From Mucilaginibacter_A sp050955045 (GTDB lineage Bacteria; Bacteroidota; Bacteroidia; Sphingobacteriales; Sphingobacteriaceae), in the NCBI GenBank assembly GCA_050955045.1, contig JBPBQV010000001.1, positions 124,001-188,000 on the forward strand: 64,000 nucleotides of DNA, given 5' to 3'. The translations under genes and the position numbers were made by a program. Each line of letters opens with the position of its first letter. Positions within the stretch are counted from its first letter, which is position 1. Shown piece by piece: positions 1 to 10,000 of the stretch. Under the pieces are notes generated by a model that searched no databases, was not told the DNA's origin, and saw only the letters and a list, made by a program, of their open reading frames with translations.

Positions 1-1106
1 TCATCATCCGGGTGCGGCGAAAACACAATCACACGCTTTTTGGCCGGTTCGGCGCGTTCCGGCCGCTGGCTGTCTTCCGCATTTGGTTTGCCGCCCGGCC
101 AGCCGGTAATGGTATGCTGTACCTGGTTAAAAATATTAATGTTGATGTTGTAAACCGGCCCTTGCTCGGTGGCTAATTGCGCCATGCCGTGGTTGTTGTA
201 ATCTTCTTCGGTCAGTTTTAAAACGGGCTTGTTCACTTTTCCGGCCAGCCAGATCACCGCTTTTTTAATCAGCTTGTCCGTCCACAGGCAATCCTTAACC
301 AGCCAAGGCGTGTTAAAACGGGTCAATTGCTCGGCTGCACCTTCATCCAGCACAAATTCCACATTATCGGATAACTGCAGATACGTGGCAGGCACATCCG
401 AAGAAATTTCCCCTTCCACCGCTTTTTTGATAATGGAAGCTTTTTTAGAATTCCAGGCCATCAAAATAATTTCCCGCGCTTTAAAAATCGTACCGATGCC
501 CATCGTAATGGCTTTGACCGGTACGTTTTCTTTTCCGCCAAAATCATGGGAAGCATCACGGCGCGTCAGATCATCCAAAGTAACCAGACGTGTGCCGGAG
601 TTGGGTGCCGATCCTGGCTCGTTAAAACCAATGTGGCCCGTACGGCCGATTCCTAAAACCTGCAAATCCAGACCGCCGTAACTGCTGATTTTTTTTTCGT
701 ATTCCAAACAAAAAGCGGCAACATCTTCCTGCTTCAGCGTGCCGTCCGGAATGTGTATATTTTCCTTTTTGATGTCGATATGATCAAAAAGATTCTCGTT
801 CATAAACGTTACATAACTTTGCGCCGCATCCAGCTTCATAGGATAATATTCGTCCAGGTTGAAGGTGATTACGTTTGCAAAACTCAAACCTTGTTCGCGG
901 TGCAGCCGGATCAGTTCCGCATAAACCTTCACCGGCGTTGCGCCTGTTGCCAGTCCTAAAATCGTTTTTTCGCCTCTGTCATTTTTAGCAGTAATCAGGT
1001 CAGCGATCCTTTTTGCCACTTTTTTAGAGGCAAAAGAAGCATCAGGATATACCGTTACCGGCAACTTTTCGTATCGGGTTTCTTCCAGCAAATTTAAACG
1101 GGCCAT
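1..1106 (-). CDS. nagB: Glucosamine-6-phosphate deaminase fused to PIG-L deacetylase domain (partial, 3' end outside window)
   Basis: Open frame from an ATG at 1104-1106 running off the window edge; 368 codons are visible. The first ~260 residues are NagB-like and would convert glucosamine-6-P to fructose-6-P plus ammonia in the cytoplasm: motifs ATGATP, FNLDEYY and GIGRTGHIGFNEPGS (about residues 153-167) are present. After a linker the last visible residues read VIVFSPHPDD, the metal-binding start of a PIG-L/LmbE deacetylase domain. This two-domain form is known in Bacteroidetes. In E. coli NagB the motif is GNDGH and its Asp takes part in catalysis; here the same place is Thr (RTGH), so the activity may differ. 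It is the last visible gene of a minus-strand run with a GH2 glycosidase, a fucosidase and a ROK regulator, which fits amino-sugar use. A near copy of the reiterated motif lies at 1031-1042. Confidence 0.88.
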   Translation of the reverse strand, partial: MARLNLLEETRYEKLPVTVYPDASFASKKVAKRIADLITAKNDRGEKTILGLATGATPVKVYAELIRLHREQGLSFANVITFNLDEYYPMKLDAAQSYVTFMNENLFDHIDIKKENIHIPDGTLKQEDVAAFCLEYEKKISSYGGLDLQVLGIGRTGHIGFNEPGSAPNSGTRLVTLDDLTRRDASHDFGGKENVPVKAITMGIGTIFKAREIILMAWNSKKASIIKKAVEGEISSDVPATYLQLSDNVEFVLDEGAAEQLTRFNTPWLVKDCLWTDKLIKKAVIWLAGKVNKPVLKLTEEDYNNHGMAQLATEQGPVYNININIFNQVQHTITGWPGGKPNAEDSQRPERAEPAKKRVIVFSPHPDD

Positions 1107-1149
1107 ACTTTTGTATTTAATTTCGTGTGATTGATATTGAAGTAGATTT

Positions 1150-3831
1150 CTATTTAATACTAATAAACTGTTCGGGCAGGTTCCAGCCGCTTACCGAAAG
1201 CTGCGGCGCGTTCATGCCGGATGCGTTTTCTATCACTACTTTTTTGGTTTCGCCGGGCAAAACCGAAACGTAATTGTCATCATAAAAAACCGGTAAAACA
1301 CGTTTGTGCGTTGCGCCATCCACCAGTGATAACCGGTTAAAAAACGCCATTGGTGCTCTGGCAGGATTGCTTAGCGAAACCTCAATTTTGCCGTTGCTTA
1401 GTTTTTGTGCCGACGTTTGTAACTGCGATTTGGGCAATTGCTGCAAACCCGAATGATTGCCAGTTGCATCCGGCAGCCAGTAAATATTCTCACTCAGTTT
1501 ATTTTTGTTTTTGTCGAGAATTTGCAGGCACAGAAACACACCTTGCGCTTTTGCCCGCTGATCGACTACTGTTTTTATCGGCAAAAAACCTTTAACCGAT
1601 GTGGGTTGTGCTTCTACAAAAACCTGTGTAATGGCACTGTCCAAACCATTCATATCAATGGTTTTGGCTATCAGCATCAGATCACGCTTCGTTTCAAAAG
1701 TATTATTCACGATGGAAACCATGCCCGAAAACGGATTGTACATCGCGTGCAGCGGCTCACTTCCGCTATGCAAACCGTACAAACAAGCATTCGGATCCAA
1801 ATAATAATCGTACATCTGGCCACGCATCGCCGTCCACGGGTTTTGCGTTTTCCAGATGATCGTGCCTGTGTACCAGCTCCACATGTGCGAACTAAAACCT
1901 TCCATCAAAGCGCGGTACTGATCGTAGTTAACCAACTGCGCTTTCGTAGCAAAATCTTCCGCATTTTTAGCTTTTCCATATGGATCGATGGAAGCATCAT
2001 AACCAATATATTTGTGGTAATCCCAAACGGAATCAACTTTGGTACTTCTTTTATCGGCATAAAATTGGGGTGCAACCAGGTTTTTTTCGGGGATAAAACG
2101 CTGCAAAGATTTGTAATCACTCACGCCAACAGAACCAATTTCGGAGTTGAAAGGATACGTGCGGTCTTCCCAAAAAGTAGATAACGGCTGGATGCCATAC
2201 GGACCATCGCCATTGCCGCCCAGCGTATTCATCGACATTTTTTCGGAGTTGGAATACTCTACAAACCAGCGCGTGCCATCCAGTTTTGGAATGATCGTAT
2301 CGCGAACGGCCAGCAAAATATCTTCCGGCGGCGTGATTTCATTTCCGCCGCACCAAATGGCCAGCGAAGCATGATTACGAACCAGTTTGATTTGATCTGC
2401 AACAGATTTCAGATATAAAGCATGATCATCAGGATATTTTCTGCGCGTCCACTGATCGTCTTTTTTAAACGGATCAAGCCACTTGCCATCTGCATCGCCC
2501 GAAATCCAGAAATCCTGAAAAACCAGCATTCCATATTTATCGCAAGCCTGATAAAATTCCGGCCGTTCTACCAAAGCACCGCCCCAAACCCGAATCAGAT
2601 TCAGATTCATATCGCGGTGGAAACGAACTTCTGCATCGTATCGCGCATCCGAAAAACGCAGCATCGCATCCGAAATAATCCAGTTGCCACCTTTGATAAA
2701 TACTTTTTGTCCGTTTACTTCGATCTGCCGGCTATGCGTTTCTGCATTCCATTCTGAAGAAATTTCGCGTACGCCAACAGAGATATTTTCCTGATCAGAA
2801 ACCTTTCCATCAACCACAAAACTCATCTTCAAATTATACAAATTTTGCGGACCGTAACCATTTGGCCACCATAATTTGGGGTTTTTCAGGCTAAAATCTG
2901 CCAGCGCAACTTCTGTTGTTGTATTAGGTTGAATTGTAACAGATTTTGAAACTGTATTGCCGTCCAAAACATATTGTAATACTCCTTTTACCGCATGATT
3001 TGTTGAGTTTTGCAATTCTGCGGAAGTTTTAATAATTGCTGGCTGCTGCATGCCATCAACTTTTCGGATTCCCGGAACAACCGTAATCACATGCGGATTC
3101 ATCAAATTGATTTCACCTGTTTTTTCAATCGTAACTTTATCCCAAATACCGGTATTTCGGTCACGCATGGGCTGAATCCAATCCCAGCCAGCGGTATATT
3201 GCAAACCAACACCTTTGGCAATCCGGCCGTCGCCACCTTGTCCGCCGTTCGGGTTTCCAACCTGATCTGGCGGATAAACCAGCACCGCCAAACGGTTTTT
3301 ACCATTTTTATTTAGCAGTAAACTGATATTGTAGGATTCCCGCAAAAACATACCGACATGCGTTTTCGGGTTCACTTTTTTTCCGTTGAGATAAATCTCG
3401 GCACTGTAATTTATTCCCCGAAAATTCAGGTAAACCTGGTGGCCGTTGGCTGGCGCGGTTTCTTCAAAATCCTTAACAAACCAGTAAGTGTAATGATCGC
3501 GGCCGGTGTTGTAAATGTCTTTGATGTGCTCATTATTCATCCCGTAAAAAGGATCGGGCACTTTTTTATTGTTCAAAAGCGAAGTCAAAACCGTTCCTGG
3601 AACCGTTGCTGGCAGCCAGTTTTGGGTTGAAGTATTAAGCTGAGACAACGCAGTTCCATCTGCTTTAACTTCCGAAATCTGCGCACATTTCCAACCGGAA
3701 TTTAACTCATAGGAAGTTTGGGCTTTAGCAGTCGACACCAAAAAAATGCCGATAAAAACAGTATGGAAAGCTATTTTTAAAAACCTTTTCAGCGAGGTTT
3801 TTGTGGAAGGAATATCAGTTCGGTTTTGCAA
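1150..3831 (-). CDS. Secreted GH2 glycosidase (beta-mannosidase / exo-glucosaminidase type)
   Basis: 893 residues with an N-terminal signal peptide ending near AKAQ, so periplasmic or exported. The usual GH2 plan is visible: sugar-binding sandwich (residues ~40-240), immunoglobulin-like domain, then TIM barrel. The barrel contains IRVWGGALVE, IWCGGNE (candidate acid/base Glu ~498) and FNSEIGS (candidate nucleophile Glu ~564). These fit the beta-mannosidase/exo-beta-glucosaminidase branch better than beta-galactosidase, but the exact sugar cannot be read. The only start that keeps the signal peptide is a TTG at 3829-3831, 17 bases after the stop of the fucosidase gene; no ATG lies before the mature domain. 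It is likely co-transcribed with the fucosidase and ROK regulator. Two reiterated-motif sites lie inside: a near copy at 2042-2053 and an exact one at 3753-3764 in the signal-peptide codons. Confidence 0.87.
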   Translation of the reverse strand: MQNRTDIPSTKTSLKRFLKIAFHTVFIGIFLVSTAKAQTSYELNSGWKCAQISEVKADGTALSQLNTSTQNWLPATVPGTVLTSLLNNKKVPDPFYGMNNEHIKDIYNTGRDHYTYWFVKDFEETAPANGHQVYLNFRGINYSAEIYLNGKKVNPKTHVGMFLRESYNISLLLNKNGKNRLAVLVYPPDQVGNPNGGQGGDGRIAKGVGLQYTAGWDWIQPMRDRNTGIWDKVTIEKTGEINLMNPHVITVVPGIRKVDGMQQPAIIKTSAELQNSTNHAVKGVLQYVLDGNTVSKSVTIQPNTTTEVALADFSLKNPKLWWPNGYGPQNLYNLKMSFVVDGKVSDQENISVGVREISSEWNAETHSRQIEVNGQKVFIKGGNWIISDAMLRFSDARYDAEVRFHRDMNLNLIRVWGGALVERPEFYQACDKYGMLVFQDFWISGDADGKWLDPFKKDDQWTRRKYPDDHALYLKSVADQIKLVRNHASLAIWCGGNEITPPEDILLAVRDTIIPKLDGTRWFVEYSNSEKMSMNTLGGNGDGPYGIQPLSTFWEDRTYPFNSEIGSVGVSDYKSLQRFIPEKNLVAPQFYADKRSTKVDSVWDYHKYIGYDASIDPYGKAKNAEDFATKAQLVNYDQYRALMEGFSSHMWSWYTGTIIWKTQNPWTAMRGQMYDYYLDPNACLYGLHSGSEPLHAMYNPFSGMVSIVNNTFETKRDLMLIAKTIDMNGLDSAITQVFVEAQPTSVKGFLPIKTVVDQRAKAQGVFLCLQILDKNKNKLSENIYWLPDATGNHSGLQQLPKSQLQTSAQKLSNGKIEVSLSNPARAPMAFFNRLSLVDGATHKRVLPVFYDDNYVSVLPGETKKVVIENASGMNAPQLSVSGWNLPEQFISIK

Positions 3832-3848
3832 AATATTCGATTAGAAGA

Positions 3849-5327
3849 TCAATATTCTATTTTGAAACAGGCTGCTTCTTTTAGCACTATATTTTTGGCA
3901 ACGGCTGGAATAGTCAGCGCAATTCCATCAGCATTGGTTTTCCATTTCAGCTTTTGATTACTGCCGAGCAAAGTCACTTTTTTAATATTTTTAAGGTCTT
4001 TTAAAGGAATATTTAAAGTTGAAGGCAGCGCAACCGTTTCCTGATCAGCGAGCATAAAAGCGTAAATGCTGTTTTTATCCTTGTTTTTTGTGAAGTAAAT
4101 ATTGCCGGCAGAATATGGCGCAATTGCATGTGAATTGTAGATGCCTTCGCTATTGATTTTCATCCAGGAACCAATTCCGGCCAAACGTTTATAGGCTTCC
4201 GGGTCCCAGTCGCCATCCGGACCGGGGCCGATATTCATCAGCAAATTGCCGCCGCGGGAAACGATTTTTATCAGCAGCTGCACAATTTCTTTGGTGGATT
4301 TGTAATGATCGCCGGGCACATAACTCCAGGAATTGCCCATCGTGATGCAGCTTTCCCAGGGATTGCTCAGCGGTTCTTTCGGCACTTCCTGCTCCGGCGT
4401 GGTGTAATTTTCGTACTGACCGGAAACGGTACGGTCAACCACGATCAAACCCGGCTGGTTTTTGCGGCCCATTGCGGCAATTTTGGCCATATCGATATCC
4501 TGATTGAATTTAATTCCGCGTTGCCAATCTATAGTGGTATCAACGGTAGCTTTCGGCCGAACCCAGCCGCCATCCAGCCATAAAATATCTACTTTGCCGT
4601 AGCCGGTCATCAGTTCCTGTATCTGATTGAAAGTGAAATCCTTAAACTGGTTCCATTTTTCGGGATATTTTGCCGGATCATAATTTACGTTGCGGTCTTT
4701 CGGCGGGAAATACGGCCACCAGTAATAAGGCGAATGCCAGTCGGGCTTGGAAAAATACGCGCCAACCATAAAATTTTCTTTCCGGAAAGCGTCAAAAATT
4801 TCTTTGGTAACGTTGGCACGCGGGTTTTTAGAGAAAGGTGTTTTCGGATCGGTAATTTTATAATCGGTTTGCTTGGTATCAAACATGGAAAACCCATCGT
4901 GGTGCTTCGTGGTAAAAACAACATATTTCATGCCCGCATTTTTGGCCGCGGCCACCCATTTTTTGGGGTTAAATTTGGTTGGGTTAAAAGTAGTTTGCAG
5001 GTTTTCGTAAGCTTTTACGTAGCCATTATAAGTTGCACCATACGGGCCTTTGCGTTGCGTCCAGCCTTCATCTTCCGGGCAAATGCTCCAGCTTTCTACC
5101 ACGCCCCACTCGCTGTAAGTTCCCCAGTGCATAAACAGGCCGAACTTTAAATCCTGCCATTGCGCCAGTTTTTGCTGCACGGCAGGATCTGTTGGCGCAA
5201 CGTATTTTTTAGACATATTGTGCTGCTGCGCCTGTAAGTTTCCGGCAAAAAACAATATAAACAAAAATGTCCATGCTGTTTTTATCGGGGTAAAATCATA
5301 TTTGTTCATGCGTACAGGTTTGATCAT
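3849..5327 (-). CDS. Secreted alpha-L-fucosidase, GH29
   Basis: 492 residues; signal peptide ends near LQAQ. The sequence FGLFMHWGTYSEWG, the KYVVFTTKHHDGF segment and LWLDGGWV (candidate nucleophile Asp ~252) are GH29 hallmarks, so it should release alpha-L-fucose from glycans in the periplasm or outside the cell. The annotated ATG overlaps the stop of the upstream ROK gene by 4 bases (ATGA type), which suggests translational coupling; an internal ATG six codons later would give a more usual signal peptide and is a fair alternative start. The next gene (GH2) follows after 17 bases. An exact copy of the reiterated motif sits at 5273-5284 in the signal-peptide codons, another at 4066-4077, and a one-mismatch copy at 3872-3883 near the 3' end. 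Confidence 0.93.
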   Translation of the reverse strand: MIKPVRMNKYDFTPIKTAWTFLFILFFAGNLQAQQHNMSKKYVAPTDPAVQQKLAQWQDLKFGLFMHWGTYSEWGVVESWSICPEDEGWTQRKGPYGATYNGYVKAYENLQTTFNPTKFNPKKWVAAAKNAGMKYVVFTTKHHDGFSMFDTKQTDYKITDPKTPFSKNPRANVTKEIFDAFRKENFMVGAYFSKPDWHSPYYWWPYFPPKDRNVNYDPAKYPEKWNQFKDFTFNQIQELMTGYGKVDILWLDGGWVRPKATVDTTIDWQRGIKFNQDIDMAKIAAMGRKNQPGLIVVDRTVSGQYENYTTPEQEVPKEPLSNPWESCITMGNSWSYVPGDHYKSTKEIVQLLIKIVSRGGNLLMNIGPGPDGDWDPEAYKRLAGIGSWMKINSEGIYNSHAIAPYSAGNIYFTKNKDKNSIYAFMLADQETVALPSTLNIPLKDLKNIKKVTLLGSNQKLKWKTNADGIALTIPAVAKNIVLKEAACFKIEY

Positions 5328-6535
5328 TCTACAGAAATTTTATCTTCTATGGCAGTCAGTTTACTTTCCAGGATTTTCCCGAAATGCTCTACCACCAAAG
5401 CGGCCCCACCAATCAGTTGCGCTTTGGTGTTTAAGTTGGAAATAATCAATTCTGTATGATTAGTGAGCATCGGAATGCAATGCTCATTGATGGCCTGCTG
5501 GATCGGTGACAGCCACAATTTTCCTACAATGCTTCCTTTACCACTTAAAACTATGGCCGCCGGGTTCATCAAATGGATCAATATCGCTAAACCTTCGCCT
5601 ACATGATAAGCAGCTTCCGAGATAAGCCTTACAGAAAACGCATCACCTTTAATGGCTTCACTAATGATAAGATCTGCATTTATCTCTTCATAATTTGCTA
5701 AACTAGTCGTCTGCCCATTTTTAACACCTTCCTTAGCCGTTGCGGTTACTGCGATCAAAGAGGCTTCTGTTTCCAGGCAACCATGTTTGCCGCAATTGCA
5801 TAATTTTCCATTTTTGAAGAGTGGAATATGACTAAATTCTCCAGCAAGGCCATTATTGCCTCTGAAGATTTTATCATTCAGGATCATGCCCAAACCAATC
5901 CCCCAGCCCAGGTTTAGCACCATCACATTTTTAACGTGTGCAGCTACACCAAATTTTTGTTCGGCCAGTGCAATAGCGGTAGAATCGTTATCCAAAAAAA
6001 CCGGGATCGAAATATGTTGCTGGATATAGGCCACCAACGTTTGACCAGACACTTTTAAATAGCTATAATTAACTCCGGTTTTTGTATCTACAAATCCCGG
6101 CATGGTAATACCAATACCTATAATTGCTGTTTTAGTAATAGTTGAATCATCAATAAACTGGTTTAAATAATTTACAAAAGTTGCTGGTTGCAAAAGATGG
6201 ATATCAAATTCATAACGTTTTGTTTCTGTTATAAATTTATTGTTCATATCCACAATCACCATTTGGGCCGAGAACTGATCCATTGCTACCGACAAGATGT
6301 AATGCGTATCCGGGATGAGCGAATAATTTAATGGTTTGCGCCCGCCGCTGGAAATGGCAAAACCTTTTTCGGCTACGTAGCCGGCTTTGATCAGCTCATT
6401 CAACACTTTAATTACATGCGGGATACTTTTACCAGTGTAATTGCTGATGTCTGCACTCGTTAATACCTTGTTGTAATAAAGGCATTTGATCGTTTCGCTA
6501 TGGCCGACTAAAAAATCGATGTTTTGGAAAGACAT
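5324..6535 (-). CDS. ROK-family transcriptional regulator (NagC/Mlc/XylR type)
   Basis: 403 residues. The N-terminal ~75 residues look like a winged helix (segments LTSADISNYTGKSIPHVIKVLNEL and AISSGGRKP). The rest is a ROK fold: DNDSTAIALAE, GWGIGLG, GLAGEFSHI and the zinc motif CNCGKHGCLE (Cys ~246, 248, 253). ROK proteins with an N-terminal helix-turn-helix are sugar-responsive repressors. As first gene of the ROK-fucosidase-GH2-NagB run it probably controls that run in response to a sugar or sugar phosphate. A perfect 9-base inverted repeat lies about 31 bases upstream of its start codon and is a good autoregulatory operator candidate. The effector is not readable. Confidence 0.9.
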   Translation of the reverse strand: MSFQNIDFLVGHSETIKCLYYNKVLTSADISNYTGKSIPHVIKVLNELIKAGYVAEKGFAISSGGRKPLNYSLIPDTHYILSVAMDQFSAQMVIVDMNNKFITETKRYEFDIHLLQPATFVNYLNQFIDDSTITKTAIIGIGITMPGFVDTKTGVNYSYLKVSGQTLVAYIQQHISIPVFLDNDSTAIALAEQKFGVAAHVKNVMVLNLGWGIGLGMILNDKIFRGNNGLAGEFSHIPLFKNGKLCNCGKHGCLETEASLIAVTATAKEGVKNGQTTSLANYEEINADLIISEAIKGDAFSVRLISEAAYHVGEGLAILIHLMNPAAIVLSGKGSIVGKLWLSPIQQAINEHCIPMLTNHTELIISNLNTKAQLIGGAALVVEHFGKILESKLTAIEDKISVE

Positions 6536-7020
6536 TTTCAGGTTGAATATTTTACATATTTAGAATTTTTATTCGAAGAATAAAAACTTTTTAAAAATTT
6601 AAAAAAGAAATAGGAAGTTTAAAATTTAATCTATTACTTAGGAAAAGTTTTTAAATTTAATTTTATTCTAACAGAACAATAACATTTCTATATAAACAAC
6701 AATGTTTAAGATTCTTTTTTGCTTTATGGCCAGATAATTAGTTTTCCATCAAAAATGATCTGTTATTTTTTTTGAAGAAATTACGTTTTTTCCAAAAAGT
6801 TTCTATAAAAGCACTAACAACATAGAAATTAAGTTTAAAACTGGAAAAAATACTATTGTTAACCCTTTATGTCAAATTTAAGCTATGAATATAATAAAGC
6901 CACGCTAAATCTTTATAAAACTTCTTATTAATCGGATTTTGTAAAAACTTTTATGATTATTAAACAAAACCTGCTTTAAAACAGACAGGTAAAATCATTT
7001 AACTCTAACCATGTACATGT
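6536..7020. other. AT-rich divergent intergenic region between ROK regulator and susC
   Basis: 485 very AT-rich bases. They must hold the promoters of the minus-strand ROK operon and of the plus-strand susC operon, but no clear TANNTTTG element with a matching TTG box was found for either. Besides the inverted repeat at 6566-6586 there is an out-of-frame micro-ORF of seven codons starting at 7011 (ATGTACATGT context), which overlaps the susC start at 7021. No copy of the reiterated 12-base motif was seen here, unlike most gaps further right. Confidence 0.5.
6566..6586. promoter_or_regulatory. Candidate ROK operator (inverted repeat)
   Basis: Arms TTTTTATTC (6566-6574) and GAATAAAAA (6578-6586) are perfect inverted repeats around GAA. 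TTTATTC/GAATAAA arms resemble operators of NagC/Mlc-type ROK repressors. It sits 31 bases before the ROK start codon. A weaker half-site TTTTATTC recurs at 6661-6668, followed by GAACAATAA. Confidence 0.55.
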
Positions 7021-10000
7021 ATGAAAATCAGTAAACACCTATCAGGTGTACCGGTTAAACGTAGTTTACCTAAACTATCTTTAACAGCAAAACTTGCATT
7101 TGCATCCGTATTGCTTCTTAACTTAGAAGCTTCTGCAGGAATTAATGCAAATAAAACCATTTTGAATTCGGCTGTATTCAAATCAGCACACTTATCTAAT
7201 AACAAATTTGTTGATATTATCATTACCGGAAGGATTTTGGATGAAAAAGGCGAACCCTTGATTGGCGTTTCTGTAAAGGTTAAAGGTGCAACAACGGGTG
7301 TATCTACAGATGTTAATGGTGGGTTTACTATTGAAGCGCCTGAAAACGGCACTTTGGTTTTATCTTATATTGGTTATGCTACACAAGAAGTACCAGTTGG
7401 TGGCAGAAAGACGATCAACATTAATCTATCACCTTCTACAAATAGCTTAAATGAAGTTGTAGTAACCGCTTTAGGAATTAGAAAAGAGGAAAAAAAACTA
7501 GGTTACTCTGTTTCTACAGTTAATGGTGAAGAAATGAATAAAGCCCGCGAATCTAATGTGGCTTTATCTTTAGAAGGCCGAGTTGCAGGTTTAAGTGTTT
7601 CTGGAACCAATGGCGGACCAGGTTCATCTGCTAAAGTTTTATTACGTGGTGTAACCAGTTTTGGTGCAAGTTCACCTTTGTACGTAATTAATGGTGTACC
7701 GATGGATAATACACAACGTGGTTCTGCATCAGAATGGGGTGGTGCTGATTATGGTGATGGTATTTCCAACATCAACCCGGATGATATCGAATCGATGACA
7801 GTATTAAAAGGCCAATCTGCATCGGCTTTGTACGGTTCCAGAGCGGCAAACGGTGTAATTTTAATCACTACAAAATCAGGTAAGAAAAATTCAGGTTTTG
7901 GTGTTGAATTCAATACGAACGTTCAGCTTGACAAGCCTGTAGATAATACAGATTTCCAAACTATTTATGGCCAAGGCCAGTTAGGTGCAACAGGTTTAGT
8001 TGGTTCAAAACCTGCTACTGCTGCTGATGCTTTAGCAACCGGTAACCTTGCATGGGGCGCCAAAATGGATGGATCATCTGTTATACAATTTGACGGAAGT
8101 ACAGGTACTTATTCTAACAAAAGCAATTACCTAGATTTTTATCGTACCGCACCAAGCTTTACCAATACAGTAGCATTAACAGGTGGTGGTGATGGTGGAA
8201 GTTTCCGTTTATCAGCTTCAGATCTGCGCGGCAATTCTATTGTTCCTAACAGTTATCTGGATAGGAAAACCTTTAACTTTAATGGTTCTCAATCTGTAAC
8301 TTCTAAATTGGATGTTAACGTTGTAGCCAATTATATTCTTGAAAATTCTAAAAACAGATCAGGATTAAGCGATGGTCCGGGTAACCCCAACAACGTACAG
8401 TTTTTAGCACCTAATATTGACCAGAATATTTTGTCGCCAAGTACCGGAGCTAATGGCAGAGAACGTACTTTTACAAATGATACTTATGTAACCAATCCCT
8501 ACTTTGCTGCTTATAATTTCCAAAATAATACACAAAGGAAACGTTTAATTTCATCTTTATCAGCTAAGTACAATTTTACTAAATGGTTGTATGCACAAGC
8601 TAGATTAGGCTACGATAACATCAACGATCAAAGAATTAGCATTGAGCCAACCGGTACTGCGTATCGTAGCGATAACGGAACAATGACTCAGTATAACTAC
8701 CAAACTAATGAGTTTAATGCCGATGTATTGATTAACGGCAATCATTCTATTGTTAAAGATTTATTAGACGTTGATATCACACTTGGTGGTAACATCCGTA
8801 AAAGCAATTATGGCGGAACGCAGATTGGTGGCACTGGTGGTTTTATCATCCCATACTTTTATAGCTTAACCAATTTTGCAAGTCGTAACAGCGGTTATGT
8901 TGCTAACTATTCTAATAATCAGGTAAATTCTGCTTACTACTCTGCTGATTTCTCTATCAAAGATTATTTAGTATTAAGTACAACCGGACGTTATGATGAA
9001 TATGCTAGTATTTCAAAAGAACTTGGTCGTGGCATTTTTTCACCATCCGTTTCAGGAAGCTTTATCTTCTCTGATTTGTACAAGATGAATAATGTTGATC
9101 TAGGGAAAATACGTGTATCCTATGCACAAACTAGTGGCGAAGCGTCATCTTACGCTAATGCTGTTTATTACAGTGTAAACAATTCTATTAATGGTACACC
9201 TGCGGGTAGTTTTAGTACGCAATTACCTAACTTGTTTTTAAAACCATATACCCTAAGAGAATTTGAGGTAGGTGCAGAAATGAAATTTTGGGGTGACAGA
9301 TTAGGCTTTGATGCTGCATTTTTTGCAAGAAAAACCAAAAATGAGATTATCAACAGTACCATTGATCCATCATCAGGATATAACAATGCGTATATAGCTA
9401 CCGGTTCAACTCAAAATAGAGGTTTTGAACTTGAATTACATGGTACACCGGTAAAAACAACTTCTTTTGCCTGGACACCTGCTTTTAATTTTACTTATGT
9501 TCAAAATAAAATCCTTCAAACAGATGGCACAGTTAATAACCCGATTACATTAGGAACTTATCGCCCGCTAAATGCCAACACTGCTATTGTAGCAGGTATG
9601 GCCGGCCCGCAAATTATGGCTCATGATTATGTGCGTAATGCCGCCGGACAAATTATTGTTGATGCAAGCGGTATTCCTGTACAGGGAGCTCTTAAAGCAA
9701 TGGGGTCTACAGTACCTAAGTTTTACGGTGGTTTAAATAATAATTTTACCTATAAACAATTTAATCTATCCTTCCTGACGGATTATCGTTTTGGTAATAA
9801 AATATTATCTGCGACTAATTACTACAGTATTTACCGCGGTTTAAATAAGATTACGTTGAACGGACGTGAAACTGGAGTTGTGGCCGATGGTGTTTTAGCT
9901 GATGGCTCAACCAATACCAAAGTAGTAGCTGCTCAAACTTATTATCAGGAGTTGGCACGCAGAATATCTTCTCTAAACGTTTTGGATGGTAGCTTTATTA

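Noticed and set aside
1438..2184. Long plus-strand ORF opposite the GH2 gene
   Set aside because: Shadow frame of the glycosidase gene, no domain character, odd residue composition.
7011..7034. Seven-codon ORF before susC as a regulatory leader peptide
   Set aside because: Too short and without codon bias or hairpin; noted only in the intergenic entry.
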